From NCBI RefSeq assembly GCF_039537985.1, contig NZ_BAABBN010000012.1, forward strand, positions 62,001-126,000: a stretch of DNA of 64,000 bases, in the 5' to 3' direction. A program made the position numbers and the translations under genes. Below, piece by piece: positions 51,854-59,938 of this stretch. Below the pieces are notes generated by a model, which was not told where the DNA came from, searched no databases, and was given only the letters and a program-made list of their open reading frames with translations. How positions within the stretch are numbered: position 1 is the first letter of the stretch; each line of letters starts with the position of its first letter. The DNA is from Litoribacillus peritrichatus. Its GTDB lineage: Bacteria; Pseudomonadota; Gammaproteobacteria; Pseudomonadales; Litoribrevibacteraceae.

Positions 51854-52177
51854 CTTTATTTTCCTAATCAAGCCAGAAGCATATAAAAGGATTTTTTCTT
51901 CTTATAGAACAACTCTCACACAGTCCTGATCGAATATCCCAGCAATTTGTCCACTTGCACAATAAATTGAAATAGTGCCTAGAAATAACCAATACTAAAG
52001 ACTTAGTAAAACTCAATTTTTAACCTTCTCAAAAGCTCACAGAATGTTAATTTTTGTAACTTTATCAATACTTTACTCAGTTACTACCGAGCGTCTTTCA
52101 CGCCAACGGAGGTTTTCCATCAAAAACGAAAAAACAAATTGATTGAATAAAGATTAGAAGAAAACATCAGAAAAGTT

Positions 52178-52193
52178 ATTACACGCCATTACA
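52178..52193 (-). promoter_or_regulatory. Direct-repeat box (d), upstream of the kinase-cyclase gene
   Basis: In the sense strand: TGTAAT-GGCG-TGTAAT, with a further related TTAATGG immediately upstream and an inverted TGTAAT copy at 52212-52217. A -10-like TAATCT lies 21 bases downstream of the box (52156-52151). The ~300 bp to the start codon would be a long untranslated leader. Confidence 0.7.
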
Positions 52194-52233
52194 GCCATTA
52201 ACGTTATCTCGTGTAATACATTGAAATTTCAGA

Positions 52234-52254
52234 GAGGTGATAGGGCATCACCTC
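52234..52254 (-). terminator. Hairpin after tag
   Basis: GAGGTGAT (52234-52241) pairs perfectly with ATCACCTC (52247-52254) around a five-base loop, 16 bp beyond the tag stop codon on the minus strand. No U-run follows; a terminator or stabilising hairpin separating tag from the RiPP promoter is likely. Confidence 0.5.
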
Positions 52255-52270
52255 AGGAAAGCAGTGTGAC

Positions 52271-52891
52271 TTAGCCTACATCGCCGCCAGGGCGAACAAA
52301 TTTCTCTCTTGCCTTCGCAACGATCTCTCTGGACGCACAACCATTAACATGATCATTAATAAGCCCCATCGCCTGCATGAAAGAAAAAACCGTCGTGGGC
52401 CCGACAAACTTCCAACCGCGTTTTTTGAGCTCTTTAGATAGTGCAATTGATTCCTGAGAATAGGTAACACTTTGCGGCTCACCCAACGTCGATTCATCAG
52501 GCTCATGACGCCAAAAAAAAGCTGCTAAGGAACCTTCTGTTTCCACCATTTCAACTGCTCGTTTAGCATTATTAATGACCGACTCAATTTTACCGCGATG
52601 ACGAACAATCAACGCATTCTGTAATAAACGCTCAACGTCGGCTTCACCATATTCAGCTACTTTATTAAAATCGAACGAATCAAATGCCAACCGAAAACTT
52701 TCACGTTTAGTCAAGATCGTTCGCCAGCTCAAGCCTGACTGAAAACTTTCGAGACATATTTTTTCAAACAATCGCCGGTCATCTTTTACAGGGAAGCCCC
52801 ATTCTTTATCATGATACTCAGGAAAATCGGGGGCACCAGCACACCAACCACATCGAGGTTTACCATCCTCACCGTTAAAAATCGAACTCAA
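52271..52891 (-). CDS. tag: DNA-3-methyladenine glycosylase I
   Basis: 206 residues. RCGWCAGAPDFPEYHDKEWG near residue 13 contains the zinc-ligand Cys and the base-recognition residues of Tag. GLSWRTILTKRESFRLAF and GPTTVFSFMQAMGLINDH(V) are the remaining signatures, with a late His/Cys (NGCAS) completing zinc binding. Tag removes alkylated 3-methyladenine from DNA. It lies upstream of, and in the same direction as, the RiPP locus but is separated from it by a hairpin. Confidence 0.96.
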   Translation of the reverse strand: MSSIFNGEDGKPRCGWCAGAPDFPEYHDKEWGFPVKDDRRLFEKICLESFQSGLSWRTILTKRESFRLAFDSFDFNKVAEYGEADVERLLQNALIVRHRGKIESVINNAKRAVEMVETEGSLAAFFWRHEPDESTLGEPQSVTYSQESIALSKELKKRGWKFVGPTTVFSFMQAMGLINDHVNGCASREIVAKAREKFVRPGGDVG

Positions 52892-52932
52892 GATCTTATT
52901 CCTTATTTAACGAATCAAAGACATATATGTAC

Positions 52933-53019
52933 ATGAATCGGCCTGAAATGACACGCCTGTTTCTTGCTATCTTATTCGTTTTATTAATGTTTCTGGCGTT
53001 ATATACTTTCAGTACTTAA
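52933..53019 (+). CDS. Possible 28-residue single-helix membrane protein
   Basis: ATG 52933 to TAA 53017-53019 encodes MNRPEMTRLFLAILFVLLMF then ALYTFST, a charged N-terminus and one hydrophobic helix. No strong ribosome binding site is seen. It lies in the divergent region between tag and modA. Could be a genuine small membrane protein or chance. Confidence 0.3.
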   Translation: MNRPEMTRLFLAILFVLLMFLALYTFST

Positions 53020-53181
53020 CCTAGATCGCATTCACAATAAAATACAAACCCAATTAAGCCTTCTTATTAAAACCAAAAAATTCACCACCAAACTGTTTCA
53101 ATACAGGGTTTAATTGAGAATACAGTTGGAATTTTCGTTCGATCGTATAAGGTAGTCGGCAGTATCTCGGAGTTATAATTC

Positions 53182-53946
53182 ATGAAGCGTTATGCGCTAT
53201 TGAGCGGCTTATTTTTCTTTATCAGCTGCATACAAACTGCATTCGGACAGTCAGAGGAAAGCATACACATTGCAGTGGCTTCAAACTTCACACCTGTCAT
53301 GAAAGAACTGGCTTTCGAGTTCGAAAAAAGCACGGGAATCAAAGTTAAAGCATCTTATGGGTCTTCCGGCAAATTCGTCGCTCAAATAGCACACGGGGCG
53401 CCCTTTCAGGCATTCTTTTCAGCAGACCAAGCAAAACCCAAAGCATTGGAACACCAAAAACTCGCCCTTCCTGAAACCCGGTTTACTTATGCTATTGGCG
53501 CCCTGGTGCTTTGGTCTACCAAGCAAACGGACCAAGATAACCTTATCGCCCAGCTCAAGAACGAAAGTTACCGCAACATTGCATTTGCCAACCCCAAATT
53601 AGCCCCTTATGGTGCAGCAGCGTTGGATGTATTCCGAAACTTGAAGCTACCAACACCTGAACGATACAAATGGCTGCAAGGTGAAAATATTGCGCAAACC
53701 TATCAGTTCATCAGCACCGGAAACGCCGATTTAGGGTTTATTGCGCTATCGCAGTTAAAACAACAGGTTTCTCAGCCCAAAGGCGTTACCTGGGAAATAC
53801 CAAAACATTTATACTCCCCCATCAAACAAGATGCGGTGTTACTGAAGCGAGGACAAACCAGCCAAGCCACAAAAGATTTTTTGATGTTTATCCACTCCAA
53901 AACATCTCAAGAAATCATTAAGTCATTTGGCTACGACATACCATGA
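53182..53946 (+). CDS. modA: Molybdate-binding periplasmic protein
   Basis: 254 residues with a signal peptide ending near TAFGQSEE. HIAVASNFTPVMKELAFEFEKSTG, SYGSSGKFVAQIAHGAPFQAFFSAD and GNADLGFIALSQL are standard ModA motifs; Ser and Tyr residues of these contact the oxyanion. It delivers molybdate (or tungstate) to ModBC. The stop overlaps modB by four bases. Confidence 0.95.
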   Translation: MKRYALLSGLFFFISCIQTAFGQSEESIHIAVASNFTPVMKELAFEFEKSTGIKVKASYGSSGKFVAQIAHGAPFQAFFSADQAKPKALEHQKLALPETRFTYAIGALVLWSTKQTDQDNLIAQLKNESYRNIAFANPKLAPYGAAALDVFRNLKLPTPERYKWLQGENIAQTYQFISTGNADLGFIALSQLKQQVSQPKGVTWEIPKHLYSPIKQDAVLLKRGQTSQATKDFLMFIHSKTSQEIIKSFGYDIP

Positions 53947-54635
53947 GTTATTTTTCAGACGCAGACCTGTCCGCATTAGGGTTAACGCTTCAACTGGCCA
54001 CCACCGTTACCTTGCTCCTACTACTTATTGGCACACCCGTCGCGTGGTGGTTAGCCAGAACCCAGTCTTGGCTGAAAGGACCGGTTTCTGCCATAGTCGC
54101 ACTGCCACTGGTATTACCTCCGACTGTTTTAGGTTTTTATCTTTTAATCGCGATGGGACCTAATGGCCCGATTGGCCAATTCACGGAAAGCCTTGGACTC
54201 GGCACACTGCCCTTTACCTTTTGGGGTTTAGTGATTGGCTCCATGCTTTATTCCATGCCCTTTGTCATCCAGCCTATTCAAAACGCCATTGAAGCCTTAG
54301 GTGACCGTCCACTGGAAGTTGCCGCTACCCTGAGGGCTGGTCCGGTGGATCGTTTCTTCACTGTCATTCTGCCTTTGGCTAAACCGGGATTTATCACTGC
54401 AACCATTTTAGGCTTCGCGCATACTGTGGGGGAGTTTGGAGTGGTTCTGATGATCGGCGGTAATATTCCTGGTGAAACTCGCGTTGTTTCCGTTCAGATA
54501 TACGATCACGTTGAATCTCTTGAGTACGTTCAAGCTCATGCGTTGGCGGGTTTGATGATTGCTTTCTCATTCGTTACGCTGCTGGGCCTATATTGGTTTC
54601 AGCGTAAGCAACCGTTAATAACATCCAAGGTATAA
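53943..54635 (+). CDS. modB: Molybdate ABC transporter permease
   Basis: 230 residues, five to six membrane helices. The EAA-type cytoplasmic loop LEVAATLRAGPVDRFFTVILPLAKPG contacts the ATPase ModC. LPLVLPPTVLGFYLLIAMG and TVGEFGVVLMIGGNIPGET are characteristic for ModB. Translationally coupled to modA (ATGA overlap). Confidence 0.95.
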   Translation: MSYFSDADLSALGLTLQLATTVTLLLLLIGTPVAWWLARTQSWLKGPVSAIVALPLVLPPTVLGFYLLIAMGPNGPIGQFTESLGLGTLPFTFWGLVIGSMLYSMPFVIQPIQNAIEALGDRPLEVAATLRAGPVDRFFTVILPLAKPGFITATILGFAHTVGEFGVVLMIGGNIPGETRVVSVQIYDHVESLEYVQAHALAGLMIAFSFVTLLGLYWFQRKQPLITSKV

Positions 54636-54636
54636 C

Positions 54637-55767
54637 ATGGACGACCAGCCCAACAGCATACGAGCCCAATTTCGGTTGCAACAACACAGAACAACCAACC
54701 AACCATTTGCCTTGGATGTCGACATTAACCTGCCCGGTAATGGCATTAGTGCCATATTCGGACATTCAGGCTCAGGTAAAACCACCCTGCTCCGATGCAT
54801 TGCCGGCTTAGAAAAAGCAGACCAAGGGTTCCTGACAGTGAAAGGCGAAACCTGGCAAAACAACCGCTGTTTTCTCCCCACTCATAAGCGTCCTATTGGT
54901 TATGTTTTTCAAGAGTCCAGCTTATTCCCTCACCTAACGGCCCAAGGCAACCTCGATTACGCCGTAAAGCGAGCAAACAAAAAAAGCGCCTCTAAACAAA
55001 GCACTTCTAAACAAAGCACACGCGCTTTATTTGAGCGAGTGACAACCATTATGGGCATCACCCCCATATTAAACCAGTATCCCCATCAATTATCCGGGGG
55101 GGAAAGGCAACGCGTCGCCATTGCCAGAGCGCTTCTGATTCAACCCGAAATATTATTAATGGATGAGCCTCTTGCGTCACTCGACATGGCCCGTAAACAA
55201 GAGATTTTACCGTACCTCGAACGCCTTCGTGAGGGCTTCGATTTGCCCATCATTTACGTCAGCCATGCTATGGATGAAATTGCTCGGTTAGCCGATCACG
55301 CGATTGCGTTGGATGAAGGGAAAGTCATTGCTCAAGGAACACTGCAAGATGTGTTCTCTCAGGTAGATTCGCCCATTCACTTTGGAGAAGACACCGGAGT
55401 CGTCATTTCCGGCCAGGTTACAGAGCGCGATACTCGCTGGCATTTAAGTAAAATCGCCTTTGACGGTGGCTGTCTCTGGGTTAAGGACGGAGGAGATGCT
55501 TTAAATCAAAAAGTTCGCGTCCGGGTTCTGGCCAGAGACATCAGTTTAGCCAAAAGCTGCCATCATGACTCCAGCATCTTAAACCGGCTGGAAGTCACCG
55601 TTGCAGAAATCCATCAGGATCAAGACCCTTGCATGGCATTAGTTCGCCTAAAATCAAATAGCATTTATTTCATCGCCCGAATCACTCAGAGATCCCTTCA
55701 TCAACTGAAAATCTCAGAGGGTAATACTATCTGGGCTCAAATCAAATCCGTGGCTTTGGTTCGATAA
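54637..55767 (+). CDS. modC: Molybdate ABC transporter ATP-binding protein
   Basis: 376 residues. Walker A GHSGSGKTTLLRC (~44), Q-loop YVFQESSLFPHL, signature LSGGERQRVAIARAL and Walker B ILLMDEPLASLD are intact. The C-terminal ~90 residues form the Mop/OB-like regulatory domain (LEVTVAEIHQDQDPCMALVRL). A short 15-bp tandem duplication around 54982-55015 gives a Ser-Lys-Gln-Ser-Thr repeat just after the Q-loop region, which is unusual. The gene starts one base after the modB stop. Confidence 0.95.
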   Translation: MDDQPNSIRAQFRLQQHRTTNQPFALDVDINLPGNGISAIFGHSGSGKTTLLRCIAGLEKADQGFLTVKGETWQNNRCFLPTHKRPIGYVFQESSLFPHLTAQGNLDYAVKRANKKSASKQSTSKQSTRALFERVTTIMGITPILNQYPHQLSGGERQRVAIARALLIQPEILLMDEPLASLDMARKQEILPYLERLREGFDLPIIYVSHAMDEIARLADHAIALDEGKVIAQGTLQDVFSQVDSPIHFGEDTGVVISGQVTERDTRWHLSKIAFDGGCLWVKDGGDALNQKVRVRVLARDISLAKSCHHDSSILNRLEVTVAEIHQDQDPCMALVRLKSNSIYFIARITQRSLHQLKISEGNTIWAQIKSVALVR

Positions 55768-55802
55768 CAGTGGATTATTTTTAGAACCCATACGTCCAAT
55801 CG

Positions 55803-56018
55803 TTAATGACTACGAGTAAACAGAGCCTTCACTTTGAACCACACTTCTTTGCCTAAAAGAAACAACGCCAAATAAAAGATTATTTCACTGGAAATCAGCA
55901 ACCCCGTAGTCACCCCGACAATCTGTACCGTAGGTAAATCCATGAAGGGCACAACAGGAATCGCAAACCACAGCAAAAACGACAACACCAATAATATATA
56001 ACCCAAGGTTTGCTTCAT
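55803..56018 (-). CDS. Small two-helix membrane protein (transporter-suffix-like)
   Basis: 71 residues. Two hydrophobic helices (ILLVLSFLLWFAIPVVPF, GLLISSEIIFYLALFLLG) are followed by KEVWFKVKALF. This is similar in layout to small proteins annotated from memory as transporter suffix domain proteins. Function unknown. Convergent with modC. Confidence 0.7.
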   Translation of the reverse strand: MKQTLGYILLVLSFLLWFAIPVVPFMDLPTVQIVGVTTGLLISSEIIFYLALFLLGKEVWFKVKALFTRSH

Positions 56019-56171
56019 AAGTACGACTCCCTGTCCCTGAAAAACTTAATCAAACCGACAAGTCTTAATATAGTCACTTCAAGATCAGGGCGTCCAGCTT
56101 ATATTGATAAAACAAAGCTTCTCGTAAATAAAAACAGACACAAAAAACAGAATTTGTTAGCTCTGTCCAAG

Positions 56172-56783
56172 TTAAGCCACTTCTGAGTCTGCAGCCTCGG
56201 CCTCCAGAGCAAGCTGAAAACTTCGTCTGTCTGAAACCCTCTCCAACATACGCACAGTCTTCTCGCCCTTGATAATTTCAACAGGAAAATAAGCGCCCCA
56301 GCGAGCATATACCGCCAACATAATATCCGCAGCTGAAACCTGATCCCCACCCAAATAAGGTTGATCTTGAAGTTTCCATTCAACGACCTTCCAAAGCTGG
56401 TTGATCGCCTCAGCCGCAGCGTTAAACGCCAACGCTTTTTGACTCTCATCCTTAATGTGCTCTGCTATAAAGAATAAACGGCCATAGGCAGGGTGCATGG
56501 TCGCATTGGCAAACAAGATATGCTCAACCGCCTGTCGTTTAGCATCCACATTATCTGGAAATAGATCATTCGGATGGGCCTGTAATAAATGTAAAATGAT
56601 CGCAGCACCTTCTTTCAGTGTCTGATCCCCGACCTGGAGCACTGGTACAGTACCTACCGGGTTCAAAGACAAAAATTCTGAATTCGTATTTTTGTTCACC
56701 AAACGAAACGGCTGATCAAGCTCTCGTAAGATCACCTGAGTTGCGAGCGAGCATGCCCCAGGCATGTAATGGAGTGTGTACAT
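56172..56783 (-). CDS. Glutathione S-transferase family protein
   Basis: 203 residues. The thioredoxin-like N-terminal half (MYTLHYMPGACSLATQVIL; NPVGTVPVLQVGDQTLKEGAAII) carries the cis-Pro and glutathione contacts; the C-terminal all-helical half follows (YLGGDQVSAADIMLAVY). It is similar to the GstA/beta-class bacterial enzymes. The conjugated substrate is unknown. It stands alone. Confidence 0.93.
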   Translation of the reverse strand: MYTLHYMPGACSLATQVILRELDQPFRLVNKNTNSEFLSLNPVGTVPVLQVGDQTLKEGAAIILHLLQAHPNDLFPDNVDAKRQAVEHILFANATMHPAYGRLFFIAEHIKDESQKALAFNAAAEAINQLWKVVEWKLQDQPYLGGDQVSAADIMLAVYARWGAYFPVEIIKGEKTVRMLERVSDRRSFQLALEAEAADSEVA

Positions 56784-57199
56784 CGATAAACCCTCTTCAT
56801 TGAATTAATGGTCTCATCTGGCCAACTTCAAGAAATCTAACTCTCAGCCCGCCAGTGGTGATATCAATGTTAAGGGCTTTTATTTGAACCATAAATATCA
56901 ACAATGAAAACTGTTCGTTTACAGTTTGGAAACAAACTATTAGACATATCACAACAGAAACTAAAATCTTCGCTTGCTGCCATGCATCTCATCAAATCAA
57001 TTAACTCGTTGATGAATGACATATTCAGAATGATATGTATTTCACACCCATTCGGCCCGTCAAAGAAAAGAGATTTCTTCTATTTTTCATGAATTCGCTA
57101 CAGTTTTGCTACCTTAACTACTAGGCTCAAGATATTGACGCTCACCCGTAAGTTCACGCGTTAAATAAGACTCAGGATTTAGGTAGAGGAATACCGACA
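56784..57199. other. Intergenic region, no gene seen
   Basis: 416 bp between divergent genes. It should contain both promoters. A short plus-strand frame at 56904-57092 has unlikely composition. I see no repeat, RNA gene or recognised operator. Confidence 0.5.
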
Positions 57200-59080
57200 A
57201 TGTTTGTTCTTAGAACTCTGGGATTGAAGAGCCTGAGTCTTACATATTTACTTATACTGCTATTAAGCTGGCCCTTAACCACAATAAAAGCCAGCGAAAT
57301 TGAACACCTGAATGTGACTGACGAAATTTCGACCCCTCTTGGAAGCTCGTTGAGTTACTTCATTGACAGCGACGAAGTCTTCAATGAACAAAACATCATT
57401 AACAACCTGAACGATATAAATTGGCAACGAAGCCAGGAAACCACACCCAACCTAGGCCTTTTGCCCTCGCCCACATGGTTTGCCGTACACTTATCCAGCA
57501 ATAAAGACGTCACTCAAATCTTAGAAATTTCATATCCTGCCTTAAAGGAGGTCGATGTCTATTTTTATCAGGGTAATCATAAGATCCAGGAGATAAATAC
57601 AGGCAGCGGTCGACACTTCTACAATCGACCGGTTCACCACCGAAACTTCATTATTCCTTTTAAGCTTCAAGCCAAGAAGCCTTTGATATTATTGATCAGA
57701 ATCCAAACCGGAGGTGCATTGCAGTTACCGGCAACCCTATGGGAACCCAGCAGTTTTCTGGAACAGGATCAATACGCGTTTGGCATGATCGCCCTGTTTT
57801 CAGGAATTATGATGGCAATGGCGATTTATAATCTATTACTATTTATCGGTGTTCGTCACACCAACTATCTCTGGTATGTGTTAACCGTTGTCAGTGTGGC
57901 CTGGGCACAGCTGGCCATCCGGGGGGTGTTATTCCAGTATTTTTGGCCTACGCACCCAGAGATCAATGAAATCAGCCTTACCACTGCGATATCTTTCAAT
58001 ATTATTTCCATTGCTTTCTTTTCAGACCAGTTCTTGAGCATTCGCAAAACCAGTGTTGTAACCTCAAAAATCGTCCGTTTCTTTGGCTGGCTCGGCCTTG
58101 CATTAATGTTCTTCGCATTTTTTGTACCTTACTCAGTCAGTATTAAACCTCTGATTGTGGTTGGCTTTGTTTCCTCCATCATTGTGCTATTAATTGGCTG
58201 TTACTTATGGAAAAAAGGCGAAGCGCTCGCCCGGTATTATGTACTTGCGTGGTGCTTATTTTTACTCGGAACGGCCGTTTATGCTTTAACAAAATTAGGT
58301 GTATTACCCTATCGCCCCCTTTTCGAATACGCAATGATGCTCGGGGCCTCATTCCAGGTGTTGTTGCTGTCGCTGGCGCTGGCCTATCGGATTAATTTCG
58401 AGAAACGCCGACGCATAGCAGCGCAGGAAGCAGCACTCCAATCTCAGCTCAAGGCCAACACCGAGCTGGAATTAAGAGTTAAACAACGAACGGAAGAGCT
58501 GGAGCAAGCCAACCAAGAACTGAAACATTTAAGCCAAATTGACGGCCTGACAAAAATTAAAAACCGACAGAGCTTTGACCAACAGTTATTTTCTGAATGG
58601 CAACGCAGTAACCGGGAGGTCACCAACATCAGTTTACTTATGCTGGACGTGGACTTCTTCAAAAAAGTCAATGACACCTGGGGTCACCCATGCGGGGATG
58701 CTTGCCTGAAGTACATTGCAGAGACATGCAGCAATGTCATCAAACGCGCCGGAGATACAGTCGCGCGCTACGGAGGCGAAGAGTTCGCGCTGCTATTACC
58801 CTCCACCGACTTAGACGGTGCAGCAGAAGTGGCGGAGAACATTCGAAAGAAAATAGCTGAGACGCCATTCATCTGGCAGGAAGAAGCCATAAGCATTACC
58901 GTATCTATTGGCGTCGCAAGCTCTAAGCCCAACAAAGATTCCAACCATGAACACATGGTTCAGGTAGCAGATAAAGCCTTATATGCCGCCAAACATTCAG
59001 GTCGGAACTGCGTCATGATTCATAAACCCTCTACGGAAGGTAAAGATGAAATCGGCCTTTACCCTCAGGCCACGTCATAA
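57200..59080 (+). CDS. Membrane diguanylate cyclase with 7TMR-DISM sensor
   Basis: 626 residues. Signal peptide, then a periplasmic 7TMR-DISMED2-type beta domain (~40-180), seven membrane helices (~200-400), a coiled coil (LQSQLKANTELELRVKQRTEEL) and a C-terminal GGDEF domain. The GGDEF has DGLTKIKNRQSFD, the active RYGGEEFALLL and an RxxD inhibitory I-site (RAGD) directly before it, so it should make cyclic-di-GMP under product control. The periplasmic domain probably binds carbohydrate or a related ligand. Its stop overlaps the convergent Lrp gene by six bases. Confidence 0.94.
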   Translation: MFVLRTLGLKSLSLTYLLILLLSWPLTTIKASEIEHLNVTDEISTPLGSSLSYFIDSDEVFNEQNIINNLNDINWQRSQETTPNLGLLPSPTWFAVHLSSNKDVTQILEISYPALKEVDVYFYQGNHKIQEINTGSGRHFYNRPVHHRNFIIPFKLQAKKPLILLIRIQTGGALQLPATLWEPSSFLEQDQYAFGMIALFSGIMMAMAIYNLLLFIGVRHTNYLWYVLTVVSVAWAQLAIRGVLFQYFWPTHPEINEISLTTAISFNIISIAFFSDQFLSIRKTSVVTSKIVRFFGWLGLALMFFAFFVPYSVSIKPLIVVGFVSSIIVLLIGCYLWKKGEALARYYVLAWCLFLLGTAVYALTKLGVLPYRPLFEYAMMLGASFQVLLLSLALAYRINFEKRRRIAAQEAALQSQLKANTELELRVKQRTEELEQANQELKHLSQIDGLTKIKNRQSFDQQLFSEWQRSNREVTNISLLMLDVDFFKKVNDTWGHPCGDACLKYIAETCSNVIKRAGDTVARYGGEEFALLLPSTDLDGAAEVAENIRKKIAETPFIWQEEAISITVSIGVASSKPNKDSNHEHMVQVADKALYAAKHSGRNCVMIHKPSTEGKDEIGLYPQATS

Positions 59081-59548
59081 ATGCGTCAACGGAATGGAGG
59101 TTCTATCTATTATTTTTCTCAGCACAAAACTGGAATGCACCCCCGTTACTCCCTGAATGGTCGTTAACTTACCCAACAGAAAATCCTGATAACTTTCCAT
59201 ATCCGTCACTAAAACCTCTAAAAGATAATCTGCAGCCTGACCGGTAATCAAGCAACATGAAATAACTTCCAGATAACCTTCCAGAGTCTTTTCAAAGTTT
59301 TCAAACCTGTCCGGGGTATGGCGATCCATACTAATTTGAATCATCGCCGTCAATTTCAGCCCCAGTTTAACTGGGTCCAGCAACGTAGCTTGCCGAGCAA
59401 TAATGCCACTCTCCTCTAACTGTTTCACTCTGCGCGAACAAGGTGACGGAGATAACCCAACCTTTTCTGCCAACTCTAAGTTGCTGATTCCCCCCTCTTG
59501 TTGCAACACTTCGAGTATTCGACGATCCATTCTGTCCAGTGAAACCAT
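59075..59548 (-). CDS. Lrp/AsnC-family transcriptional regulator
   Basis: 157 residues from ATG 59548 (MVSLDRMDRRILEVLQQ); the upstream frame to 59611 is not family-like. The helix-turn-helix SNLELAEKVGLSPSPCSRRVKQLEESGII is followed by the RAM ligand-binding domain (CCLITGQAADYLLEVLVTDMESYQDFL). Such regulators respond to amino acids. It faces away from leuA, 390 bp apart, and may regulate it. Confidence 0.92.
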   Translation of the reverse strand: MVSLDRMDRRILEVLQQEGGISNLELAEKVGLSPSPCSRRVKQLEESGIIARQATLLDPVKLGLKLTAMIQISMDRHTPDRFENFEKTLEGYLEVISCCLITGQAADYLLEVLVTDMESYQDFLLGKLTTIQGVTGVHSSFVLRKIIDRTSIPLTHL

Positions 59549-59699
59549 AAAATTCCGCCTTAAATTCCAACACAACCAACCTTTAAACAATAATAAACCA
59601 TAAAATAACACTAGGTTAGAGATTTATTGCTACAACAACCCAAATTAAGTCTATATTTGCAATCTAAAACCCAACACAAGCCCCTATAATTCTCTTCGT

Positions 59700-59870
59700 C
59701 ATCACCGAGATCCGGGAGACAGGTTGAACGCTCTGGTGGGTATGCCAACTGCACAACCGAAGGTACTGAAAAGTAAACTCACAAGGTTTACCAAGCGAAG
59801 GAAACGCGCTTAGCGAAAGTCTCACACAATGAGACCGGAAACAATTTCACACCAAGAAATTGATAGCTCT
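59700..59870 (+). ncRNA. Structured 5' leader of leuA (unclassified)
   Basis: Several hairpins follow one another: GGTTG near 59721 with CAACC near 59753; TACT-GAAA-AGTA near 59763-59774; AAGCG near 59793 with CGCTT near 59807; GTCTCA-CACAA-TGAGAC at about 59818-59834; and CAATTTC with GAAATTG at about 59845-59865. The GNRA-like loop and G-A-rich junctions suggest a folded RNA. No Leu-codon-rich leader peptide was seen. It does not match any riboswitch consensus I can recall; parts resemble glutamine- or glycine-riboswitch words but fail on pairing. Confidence 0.45.
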
Positions 59871-59938
59871 GCCTAATTTTTAATCTCTGAGAAATACAAA
59901 CATTCATTAACGATAAAAAATAACCATAGGAATTCGAC

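Noticed and set aside
53100..53181. ModE operator upstream of modA
   Set aside because: I looked for paired TATA/ATAT-type half-sites around the promoter; only a vague CGATCGTATAAGG is present, which does not support a call.
56904..57092. 62-codon plus-strand frame upstream of the diguanylate cyclase
   Set aside because: No ribosome site, implausible composition (Lys/Ile/Ser-rich without pattern), and no homologous feel; treated as non-coding.
59700..59870. Glutamine (glnA) or glycine riboswitch upstream of leuA
   Set aside because: Words such as GCGAAGGAAACGC and ACCGAAGG resemble these aptamers, but the required partner strands (for example CGTTC with GAACG) are missing, so I only call it an unclassified structured leader.
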